Made by a program: the position numbers and the translations under genes. From Cellvibrionales bacterium UBA1854 (GTDB taxonomy: Bacteria; Pseudomonadota; Gammaproteobacteria; Pseudomonadales; Porticoccaceae): a stretch of DNA of 34,975 bases. Where the stretch lies: positions 1-34,975 of the forward strand of contig DDII01000001.1 of the NCBI GenBank assembly GCA_002338445.1, written 5' to 3'. The notes under the pieces are model-generated. The model saw only the letters and a list, made by a program, of their open reading frames with translations. It was not told the DNA's origin and did no database searches. Shown piece after piece: positions 16,473 to 24,061 of the stretch (position 1 is the stretch's first letter; every line of letters begins with the position of its first letter).

Positions 16473-17729
16473 CTAACTACGAATGGTTCCGTCGCCGTAG
16501 ACGACCCATTTTTGACAAGTAAGCCCTTGCAGACCGACTGGGCCTCTAGCATGGATTTTATCAGTTGAAATTCCTATCTCAGCTCCTAATCCGTATTCGA
16601 ATCCATCTGCAAATCTAGTTGAGGCATTCACCATTACAGAACTTGAGTCGACTTCTTTGACAAATCGTTGTGCATTAGCGGTATTTTCGGTAACGATACA
16701 GTCGGTATGACTAGAGCCGAATTTGTTTATGTGTTCGATAGCATCTGACAAACCGGCCACAACCTTAATCGATAATATTGGCGCCAAGTATTCCAAAGAC
16801 CAATCTGCGTCAGTGGCGGCTTTTATTCCCTCGACAAAGTTTCGAGTTTCAGCGCACCCCCTAAGTTCGACATGCCTTTTTCTCATTTCTGAACAAAGCA
16901 AAGGCAAAATTCTTTTGGCCGCACTCTTCGAGATTAATAATGATTCGAGCGCATTACAGACTCCATAGCGACTGGTTTTGGCATTAACAGTTAACGCAAT
17001 CGCCATTTCTAAATCGGCGTTATCGTCAATGTACATATGACAGTTTCCATCCAGATGTTTTATAATCGGAATACTACTTTCTTTAGTTATCTTCTCAATG
17101 AGTCCCTTGCCGCCGCGAGGTATTATTATGTCGATACAACTCGAAGGAGACAGTAATTCTGAAACAACTCTACGATCTGAAGTATCTACAATTTGTATAG
17201 AGGCGACTGGTAGGGAAGATCTGGATAAAGCGGTTTGAATACTTACACCGATTGAACGATTTGAGTTTATTGCCTCGCTTCCACCGCGAAGAATGCATGC
17301 ATTACCTGCCTTGAGACATAAGCTGGCGGCGTCAATGGTCACATTGGGACGCGACTCGTAGATTATACCGATCACGCCTAGTGGCACACGCAGTTTTTTT
17401 AATTCAATTCCGCTGGGGCGTCTGCCCATATCAGTTTCCTCTCCGACTGGGTCGGTTAAACCAATAACCTGATGGAGCCCCTCAAGCATTTGATCGACCT
17501 GCTTGTGACCTAGTAAGAGACGTTCAATCATCGCAGGATCTAATCCGTGACTCTGAGCTTCTTTCAAATCTAATTCATTTGCTGAAATAATTAAATGTCG
17601 ATCTGAGTCAAGTTGCTCTGCGATAAGCGCAAGTGTATTATCTTTGGCCTCAGAAGTTGCACGTGCTAATAGTTTTGATGCCTCAGCAGCCGCGCTACCC
17701 AACGTTTTTACATAATCTTGAATGATCAT
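16473..17729 (-). CDS. proA: Gamma-glutamyl phosphate reductase
   Basis: NADPH-dependent reduction of gamma-glutamyl phosphate to glutamate semialdehyde, the second step of proline synthesis. The 418-residue aldehyde-dehydrogenase-fold protein has IYESRPNVTIDAASLCLKAGNA (cofactor side), ILRGGSEA, and the catalytic Cys258 in SRYGVCNALESLL. The C-terminal GPVGLQGLTC is typical. It is the first gene of the long minus-strand cluster, separated from the divergent sirtuin gene by 148 nt. The proB partner is not in the window. Confidence 0.97.
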   Translation of the reverse strand: MIIQDYVKTLGSAAAEASKLLARATSEAKDNTLALIAEQLDSDRHLIISANELDLKEAQSHGLDPAMIERLLLGHKQVDQMLEGLHQVIGLTDPVGEETDMGRRPSGIELKKLRVPLGVIGIIYESRPNVTIDAASLCLKAGNACILRGGSEAINSNRSIGVSIQTALSRSSLPVASIQIVDTSDRRVVSELLSPSSCIDIIIPRGGKGLIEKITKESSIPIIKHLDGNCHMYIDDNADLEMAIALTVNAKTSRYGVCNALESLLISKSAAKRILPLLCSEMRKRHVELRGCAETRNFVEGIKAATDADWSLEYLAPILSIKVVAGLSDAIEHINKFGSSHTDCIVTENTANAQRFVKEVDSSSVMVNASTRFADGFEYGLGAEIGISTDKIHARGPVGLQGLTCQKWVVYGDGTIRS

Positions 17730-17877
17730 TGGATTTTTCGTATCAATAATTAAGTCGTAATTTTATACTTAATTTTGATGTGTTGTCTCCAATTGAATAT
17801 TATGGAATTGCTCTGTTCGGGAAACCAGTCCTTTTGTACAGGGAAAATAATACACCATTGATTTTGTATTTTTATGG
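17730..17877. promoter_or_regulatory. Divergent intergenic region, probable promoters for proA cluster and sirtuin gene
   Basis: This AT-rich 148-bp gap is the only sizeable spacer upstream of the proA-to-lipA cluster, so its main promoter is probably here. A TATAAA hexamer on the minus strand (17762-17767) could be a -10 box, but the nearest -35-like TTGGAG is 19 nt away, so I give no firm promoter position. Confidence 0.35.
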
Positions 17878-18738
17878 ATGGAGATTATCGTGAAGCCTCT
17901 TCTGGATTTGTTAATGTCTCAGTCCGATTGGCTCGTGCTTACAGGGGCAGGAATAAGTGCACCCTCCGGAATCCCTACTTATCGAAATTCTGAGGGAAAA
18001 TGGAAACGCAAATCTCCTGTTACATACCAAGAATTTCTTTCAAACGAAACTAGCAGGAGACAATTTTGGGCTCGGAATATAGCTGGATGGAAATTCATCG
18101 GTGCAGCCGAGCCTAATATTGCTCACTTGGCCCTAGTGAAATTGGAACAAATTGGCGTGATATCGGGACTAGTCACCCAAAATGTTGATGGTCTTCACGA
18201 CAAGGCAGGTAGTAAAGTCGTTATTGATTTGCATGGACGAGCCGATACCGTTTTGTGTTTAGACTGCGGGGATTCGCAGTCAAGACAGAGGTTGCAAGAT
18301 CTATTTAAAAAATACAACCCAAGTTTTTTCGATAGGGTTCAGGGCATAATGCCCAACGATGATGCCGATATCGATAATTTAGATTTTTCCTCTCTGATTA
18401 TTCCGAGGTGCAGTCTTTGCGGGGGTCTATTGAAACCGGACGTGGTGTTTTTTGGTGATGTTGTTCCGCGTAGGAAACTAGATTTATGTATGGATATAAT
18501 GAACCTGTCATCGGGATTGTTAGTGGTTGGCTCCTCTCTTCAAGTATTTTCTGGGTATCGTTTTTGTATTTGGGCTCGTAAGCAGGGTAAGCCAATTGCA
18601 CTGCTGTGTAATGGCGATACTCGTGCAGATCACCTCGCTATTGAAAAACTAAGAGCTGATTGTGGTCCAGTTTTAAGGCACTGGATGCAACTTTTAAATA
18701 CCCGCAACTCCTTGGATGAGATAGATAAATTAATCTAA
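17878..18738 (+). CDS. NAD-dependent protein deacylase, class II sirtuin (SIRT4-like)
   Basis: Predicted NAD-dependent lysine deacylase or lipoamidase-type sirtuin. The 286-residue protein has the NAD-binding motifs GAGISAPSGIPTYR (residues 23-36) and TQNVDGLH (100-107), catalytic His119 (DLHGR), and a zinc site of Cys127, Cys130, Cys178 and Cys181. Long inter-cysteine spacing and the GWKFI..AEPN.AH segment match class II (SIRT4-like) enzymes rather than CobB. The start at ATG 17878 has no good ribosome-binding site; GTG 17890, four codons later, has GGAG six bases upstream and may be the real start. Its last 9 nt overlap the end of convergent hemH. The substrate is unknown; nearness to lipA and lipB is suggestive only. 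Confidence 0.9.
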   Translation: MEIIVKPLLDLLMSQSDWLVLTGAGISAPSGIPTYRNSEGKWKRKSPVTYQEFLSNETSRRQFWARNIAGWKFIGAAEPNIAHLALVKLEQIGVISGLVTQNVDGLHDKAGSKVVIDLHGRADTVLCLDCGDSQSRQRLQDLFKKYNPSFFDRVQGIMPNDDADIDNLDFSSLIIPRCSLCGGLLKPDVVFFGDVVPRRKLDLCMDIMNLSSGLLVVGSSLQVFSGYRFCIWARKQGKPIALLCNGDTRADHLAIEKLRADCGPVLRHWMQLLNTRNSLDEIDKLI

Positions 18739-19746
18739 GTGACGACTGATGATTTGAGTGAGTGCGTCCAAATGTAACGGATTTGCATTCAGGGCTGGTA
18801 TGTAGTGAAACTCAGAGCCTCCTGCTCTGGTAAATATGTCTCTTGCTTCGACTTGAATCTCTTCCAAGGTTTCGAGGCAATCGGAGGAAAACCCTGGGCA
18901 AATGATGGCCACAGAGGAAATGCCTTGTGATGGCAGCATTTCTAATGTTTCGTCCGTGTAGGGCTGGAGCCAAGGTTCTCGGCCAAAACGAGATTGAAAC
19001 GTAGTAAGTACATCGTCTTCTTTGAGTCCCACAAACTCACTGACAAGCCGCGTGGTTTGGTGGCAAAAACAATGGTATGGGTCGCCCTTTTCAAGATACT
19101 TTTGCGGTGTACCATGATATGAAAAAATTATTTTTTTTTGTCTTCCGTTTTCCTTGAAGTGAGTTTTAATAGTCTCACCTATGGCCATGATGTATTCTGA
19201 TGACTGTTGATAACCGGCTATAAAGTGAAGCTCTGGAACCCACCGAGATTCCATCATGGTCTTCGCTACTGCATCAAATGTAGATCCTGTCGTTGCTGCG
19301 CAGTACTGGGGATACAGTGGTAATACAACTATGTTTCGAACATTAAGCTCGGTAAGTTCTGAGAGTGCAGATGAAATAGAAGGATTACCATACCGCATTC
19401 CAAGGCTGACTGGGATATGCCTTCCATACTTTGTTTGAAGACGTTTTCTAACTCCCTCAACTTGTGCGCTGCAATTCACAAGTAATGGTGCTCCTTCATT
19501 TGTCCAGACGCTTTTGTATAGTTTCGCAGATCGAGCCGGACGTAAAGGTAATATGAAAAAATATAAAATTACGAACCAAATTAAACGTGGGACTTCAACG
19601 ACCCTCGGATCGCTTAAAAACTCTTTCAAGTAAGCACGCAGTTGTGTCGTGCACGGCGCGTCTGGGGTGCCCAAATTGCACAGAAGAACGCCACTTTGGG
19701 GCGATTCCCCTTGGTGGTCATAACTTGTTTGGCCTAAATACTTCAT
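18730..19746 (-). CDS. hemH: Ferrochelatase
   Basis: Inserts Fe2+ into protoporphyrin IX, the last step of haem synthesis. I choose ATG 19746 (MKYLGQTSYDHQGES), giving 338 residues; a TTG at 19779 would add 11. Family landmarks are GVLLCNLGTPDAP, the SDPRVVEVPR segment, VLPLYPQY, the metal-binding His in FSYHGTP, and GFSSDCLETLEEI. No iron-sulfur Cys cluster is evident at the C-terminus. It is convergent with the sirtuin gene (9-nt overlap of 3' ends) and divergent from prfC. Confidence 0.96.
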   Translation of the reverse strand: MKYLGQTSYDHQGESPQSGVLLCNLGTPDAPCTTQLRAYLKEFLSDPRVVEVPRLIWFVILYFFILPLRPARSAKLYKSVWTNEGAPLLVNCSAQVEGVRKRLQTKYGRHIPVSLGMRYGNPSISSALSELTELNVRNIVVLPLYPQYCAATTGSTFDAVAKTMMESRWVPELHFIAGYQQSSEYIMAIGETIKTHFKENGRQKKIIFSYHGTPQKYLEKGDPYHCFCHQTTRLVSEFVGLKEDDVLTTFQSRFGREPWLQPYTDETLEMLPSQGISSVAIICPGFSSDCLETLEEIQVEARDIFTRAGGSEFHYIPALNANPLHLDALTQIISRHLD

Positions 19747-19918
19747 GAAAGACAGTATACTCTTATTTACCTTGAACAATTTTGCTGAAAATATATTTTT
19801 TGAAAAATATCACAGGGCGTCAATAGTGCTATCATATTTTGATTACGCGATATCATCGTGTGAAGTTTTGTCGTCACGGTTATAATTATTTCTGTCTTGC
19901 TTCCTCCTTGGAGTTTCA

Positions 19919-21490
19919 ATGAAATTGCAGCAATCAGATCGGCGTACGTTTGCCATTATTTCACATCCCGATGCTGGTAAAACTACGATTACCGAAAAAA
20001 TGCTTTTGCTGGGGAATTTAATACAGATTGCAGGCACCGTAAAAGCACGAAAAAGTGATCGTCATGCTACATCTGATTGGATGGAAATGGAAAAGCAACG
20101 GGGTATTTCTGTTACATCGTCGGTGATGCAGTTCCCTTATGGTGATTGCGTGGTAAACCTCTTAGACACTCCGGGTCACCAAGATTTTTCAGAAGATACC
20201 TTTAGGACGCTCACGGCTGTGGATTCTTCTTTGATGGTAATTGATGGTTCGAAGGGTGTGGAGCAAAGAACGATAAAACTTATGGAGGTATGTCGGTTGC
20301 GTTCAACGCCGATTTTTACTTTTGTGAACAAAATGGACCGCGATATTCGAGATCCCATTGAGTTACTTGATGAGATTGAGTCGGTGCTCAGAATTAAAGC
20401 TGCACCAATCAATTGGCCAATTGGTATGGGGCGAGGTTTTCGTGGTGTATATAATTTTTATACCGACACTATACACGTGTATGCTCAAGGAGGAGGACGA
20501 ACTCTAAGAGAGGGAGACAAGGTTCGAGATATACATTCAAACGCAGCTAAGGAGGTGTTAGGCGATTTCGCGGTTGATGTACTTGAGGAGTTAGAGCTCG
20601 TTCATGGAGCTACTCATCGATTTTGTCGTGATAAATTTTTCTGTGGTGAGCTAACGCCAGTATTCTTTGGGACAGCTCTCGGAAATTTTGGTGTGAGAGA
20701 AATGCTAGATGATTTTGTTAGGTGGGCTCCTGAACCTCAGCCGAGGATGACTTTGGTCCGAGAAGTTTCGCCCATGGAAGCCTCGTTTAGCGGGTTTGTC
20801 TTTAAAATACAAGCAAATATGGATTTAAAACATCGGGATAGGATTGCATTTTTACGAGTATGTTCCGGACAGTATCGTCGTGGAATGAGGATGAAAAATG
20901 TAAGGACTGGTAAGGAAGTTAGGGTCTCCGATGCTTTCAGCTTCAAAGCTGGAGAGCGAGTTGCTCTCGAAGAGGCGCGGGCCGGTGATATTATAGGTTT
21001 ACATAATCATGGCTCAATTCAGATTGGTGATACTTTTACCGAGGGAGAGAAACTAAAATTTGTGGGCATACCTTACTTCGCACCGGAACTTTTTAAATTA
21101 ATTCGACTCAAAGACCCTATGAAGGCTAAGCAGTTACACAATGGTATCCGGCAGTTATCTGAGGAGGGTAGTACACAAGTTTTTTTTCCAATAAAAAATA
21201 ATGACATAATTGTCGGAGCTATTGGTCAGTTACAGTTTGATGTTGTTGCTTTTCGGTTGAAAGCCGAGTATTCAGTAGAGGCGGTTTATGAGCATGTAAA
21301 CGTCTACTCGGCGCGCTGGATAAACGGAGATCAACCGAAATTACTGGAACGTTTTAAGAGTAAAGCTAGGGATAATCTTGCTTTTGATGGTGGTGGGCAT
21401 TTGACATACTTAGCACCCAGCAGGGTTAACCTGTCGTTAACTCAAGAGCGCTTCCCAGACATCGAGTTTGCAATTACTCGTGAACATTAG
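19919..21490 (+). CDS. prfC: Peptide chain release factor 3
   Basis: GTPase that recycles RF1 and RF2 from the ribosome after termination. The 523-residue protein has G1 SHPDAGKTT (residues 15-23), a G2 region RGISVTSSVM, G3 LDTPGHQDFSED and G4 NKMDRD. Long elongation-factor-like domains II and III follow, with the conserved HNHGSIQIGDTFTEGE segment and GAIGQLQFDV near the end. ATG 19919 is preceded by GGAG at about eight bases. The 173 nt to the divergent hemH hold a short AT-rich dyad (ATATTTTT-TG-AAAAATAT, near 19790-19810) and presumably promoters for both genes. Confidence 0.97.
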   Translation: MKLQQSDRRTFAIISHPDAGKTTITEKMLLLGNLIQIAGTVKARKSDRHATSDWMEMEKQRGISVTSSVMQFPYGDCVVNLLDTPGHQDFSEDTFRTLTAVDSSLMVIDGSKGVEQRTIKLMEVCRLRSTPIFTFVNKMDRDIRDPIELLDEIESVLRIKAAPINWPIGMGRGFRGVYNFYTDTIHVYAQGGGRTLREGDKVRDIHSNAAKEVLGDFAVDVLEELELVHGATHRFCRDKFFCGELTPVFFGTALGNFGVREMLDDFVRWAPEPQPRMTLVREVSPMEASFSGFVFKIQANMDLKHRDRIAFLRVCSGQYRRGMRMKNVRTGKEVRVSDAFSFKAGERVALEEARAGDIIGLHNHGSIQIGDTFTEGEKLKFVGIPYFAPELFKLIRLKDPMKAKQLHNGIRQLSEEGSTQVFFPIKNNDIIVGAIGQLQFDVVAFRLKAEYSVEAVYEHVNVYSARWINGDQPKLLERFKSKARDNLAFDGGGHLTYLAPSRVNLSLTQERFPDIEFAITREH

Positions 21491-21553
21491 CTTTGTTCTG
21501 TGTGTGCAGCTTGGTGGCGGCCAAATAAAAGGCTTTAAAAAGAGAAGATAGCT

Positions 21554-22141
21554 ATGTCCATCCCTCAACAGGTGCCCGAACAACTTCGATCAAGACGGGG
21601 TGTAATACCACGATGGATAGGTATTAGTGTCCTAAAATTGATGGGCTGGCGTGTTGAAGGGAAGATCCCTGATCTTGATCGCGGCCTACTAATTGGTGCG
21701 CCTCATACATCCAATTGGGATTTCGTAATAGCGATGGCCAGTATTTTAGCTATCAACTTAAAAATGTTTTGGCTTGCCAAACACACTATATTTGTGCCAG
21801 TAATTCGTATATTTTTTCATTGGTTGGGGGGAATTCCTACAAACCGAGATGAACCTAGAGCTGTAGTCGATCATGTTTTAAGTCTTGCAGAAAAAGAGGA
21901 GACTGTGGTAATCGGGATCACCCCCGAGGGGACGCGAAAAAAAGTAGTCAAATGGAAAACTGGTTTTTTGAGATTGGCCCGGAACTTGAGATGCCCCATC
22001 ATTATGGTTGGCTTAAGTTTTTCCACCAAGAGAGTTATCATCGGGGACTTATTTTACCCCACGGGAAATAATGCTGCTGATCTCATTGCAATCAGAAAAT
22101 ATTATGAGCAGTTTGACGGTAGGCACCCTGATCAGTTTTGA
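21554..22141 (+). CDS. 1-acyl-glycerol-3-phosphate acyltransferase family protein
   Basis: A 195-residue PlsC-superfamily acyltransferase with the catalytic HX4D motif His51-TSNW-Asp56 and the phosphate-binding EGTR motif at 125-128. It is shorter than PlsC and lacks obvious membrane helices except hydrophobic stretches near residues 57-75 and 82-92. Proteins of this short HTSNWD subgroup are common in marine gammaproteobacteria; the acyl acceptor is not established. It begins 63 nt after prfC on the same strand. It may act in phospholipid remodelling, but I cannot say more. Confidence 0.85.
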   Translation: MSIPQQVPEQLRSRRGVIPRWIGISVLKLMGWRVEGKIPDLDRGLLIGAPHTSNWDFVIAMASILAINLKMFWLAKHTIFVPVIRIFFHWLGGIPTNRDEPRAVVDHVLSLAEKEETVVIGITPEGTRKKVVKWKTGFLRLARNLRCPIIMVGLSFSTKRVIIGDLFYPTGNNAADLIAIRKYYEQFDGRHPDQF

Positions 22142-22248
22142 TAATTATTTAGTCGCTATATATTTGGAACTGATTTGATTGCGAGTTGGCTTTTAAGGGT
22201 TCAAAATAAGTGACCACTCTTTGTTTTTAAACGTAAAGGTTGTGTAAT

Positions 22249-23280
22249 ATGGCAGACACGGTATCACCTATTTATCGATTACTCGTTATCTTTGCCGCAT
22301 GTACAATTATCGTGGGCGGTATGAAATTGGCTGATGAATTAATAGTGCCGTTCATTCTCTCGATCTTTATAGCAATGGTAGTTTCGCCCCTTGTTACGGT
22401 ACTTCGCATGCGAGGAATTCCTCATGGAGTGTCTATTCTTTTAGTTGTTGGCTTAATGCTCTCTGCTGGCTTTTTATTTGGAGCGGTTATTGGATCGGCA
22501 ATGGTCAACTTCCAAACGGATTTACCTGAATATTCTGCAAAACTTGCAGTTATTAGCTCAGATATTCAGGCTCGGCTGGCTGAATATGGCATTGTTATTA
22601 GCTCAGAGCAATGGCAGAGTAGTTTCGATCCAGGAGCCCTGATGCTGCTGGTGGCCAACATGCTTACTTCTTTTGGAAACGTTATGACGAATGGGGTGAT
22701 GATATTGTTGACTGTTGTTTTTATTCTTGCTGAAAATATAGGATTTGCTGAAAAATTGAGTTTGGCGCGTGGCCCACAGAGTTCCAGTGTCTGGCTGAAA
22801 ACTTTCACAAGAAGTGTGAACAGCTATATGGCAATAAAAACTGTTATTAGCTTTATTACAGGCCTCTTAATTTTTTTATGGCTATCGTTCCTCGGGGTTG
22901 ATTACGCCATTTTATGGGGATTATTGACTTTTTTGCTGAACTTTATACCCGCTGTGGGATCTGTCATTGCCTCATTACCCCCTGTGCTCTTGGCAATAGT
23001 TCAACTTGGTTGGATCTCAGCTGCACTCTCCCTTGTTGGTTTTATTTCGGTCAATATGCTCATGGGCAATCTTGTAGAGCCTAGATGGATGGGTCGTGGA
23101 CTGAATCTATCGCCGTTGGTAGTTTTTGTCTCCTTGGTATTGTGGGGCTGGGTGCTTGGTCCTGTGGGGATGCTACTATCCATTCCTTTGACAATAATGG
23201 TTAAAATAGGTCTGGAGAGTCAGACTGAGACAAAGTGGATTGGTAGTATGCTCGGTTCTGTTGCAAGTGATTCGAACTAA
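22249..23280 (+). CDS. AI-2E family transporter (PerM/TqsA-like permease)
   Basis: A 343-residue inner-membrane protein of the AI-2 exporter family, a mixed group including autoinducer exporters, Na+/H+ antiporters and uncharacterised permeases. The start is ATG 22249, nine bases after AAAGG; a TTG at 22240 lacks such a site. Hydrophobic helices begin at residue 8 and form about seven to eight spans, with a large polar region around residues 95-130. Family landmarks are the proline-rich PFILSIFIAMVVSPLV near the N-terminus, the WGLLTFLLNFIPAVGSVIAS segment and the C-terminal GWVLGPVGMLLSIPLT. The substrate cannot be assigned. Confidence 0.9.
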   Translation: MADTVSPIYRLLVIFAACTIIVGGMKLADELIVPFILSIFIAMVVSPLVTVLRMRGIPHGVSILLVVGLMLSAGFLFGAVIGSAMVNFQTDLPEYSAKLAVISSDIQARLAEYGIVISSEQWQSSFDPGALMLLVANMLTSFGNVMTNGVMILLTVVFILAENIGFAEKLSLARGPQSSSVWLKTFTRSVNSYMAIKTVISFITGLLIFLWLSFLGVDYAILWGLLTFLLNFIPAVGSVIASLPPVLLAIVQLGWISAALSLVGFISVNMLMGNLVEPRWMGRGLNLSPLVVFVSLVLWGWVLGPVGMLLSIPLTIMVKIGLESQTETKWIGSMLGSVASDSN

Positions 23281-23331
23281 GTCCGACCCTATTGCACCTC
23301 ACTAAGAGTTTCTTCAATTTATTGTTGATAA

Positions 23332-23850
23332 TTAGATGGCTAATTCCGTTACTTTTTGTACGATATCTTGTGCGGCTGTTTTAGGCCTTACATTGTTGTC
23401 TATAAAAGCGATTTTACCCTCTTTATCTATGTAAAAAGTCACCCTCTTACTTGCCATTCCAAGAAAGAGAACATCATATTTTTCTGAGACTTGCTTTTTT
23501 GGGTCACTTAATATTGGGAATTGAGCATCTAATGCTTTGGCGAACTTTACTACTCGTTTTATACTATCAGTGCTTGCCATGAAGTACGTAATTCCCATCT
23601 CCTCTAACAAGTGCCCATATTCAGCGAATGATTTGCACTCCAGCGTGCAGCCTGGCGAAAAAGCTCTCGGGAACCAAGCGAGTACCACACTTTTGTTACC
23701 AATGTAATCGCTGAGTGTGTAGGAGTTGCCGTCAGAACTTTGTAATGTGAAATCTGGTGCTATATCCCCGGGTTCAAGCGCGTCAGTCGACAGGGGGGTG
23801 AGTACAAAAATAATAATAGTGAGAAGTGCGGATGTCGCTTTTAAGATCAT
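23332..23850 (-). CDS. Periplasmic peroxiredoxin, BCP/PrxQ type
   Basis: Predicted thiol peroxidase that reduces H2O2 and organic hydroperoxides. The 172-residue protein begins with a signal peptide (MILKATSALLTIIIFVL...STDALE), unlike cytoplasmic Bcp, so it should act in the periplasm. The active site reads PRAFSPGCTLEC with peroxidatic Cys68. Cys72 four residues later may be the resolving Cys, one residue closer than in E. coli Bcp. The usual Thr of the PxxxTxxC motif is Ser. A strong GGAGG precedes the ATG. It is monocistronic, convergent with the AI-2E gene (51 nt between stops). Confidence 0.9.
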   Translation of the reverse strand: MILKATSALLTIIIFVLTPLSTDALEPGDIAPDFTLQSSDGNSYTLSDYIGNKSVVLAWFPRAFSPGCTLECKSFAEYGHLLEEMGITYFMASTDSIKRVVKFAKALDAQFPILSDPKKQVSEKYDVLFLGMASKRVTFYIDKEGKIAFIDNNVRPKTAAQDIVQKVTELAI

Positions 23851-24061
23851 GCTGCCTCCATATGAGATTACGTTTACCGTGGTTTGTGAATTTATTTCTG
23901 CCTTTACTTTTACTCTTGGTTAAAAAATTACGATTACTCTTGTGTTAAAGTGTAGAAGACTGAATATCTCATTTATGAAGTTGAGGTCGCATTGTATTAC
24001 GTGGTTTTTTCTTGGAAGCAAAAGTTGTGGGCCTTGGCTAAATTTTATATTCTGTTGAAGT

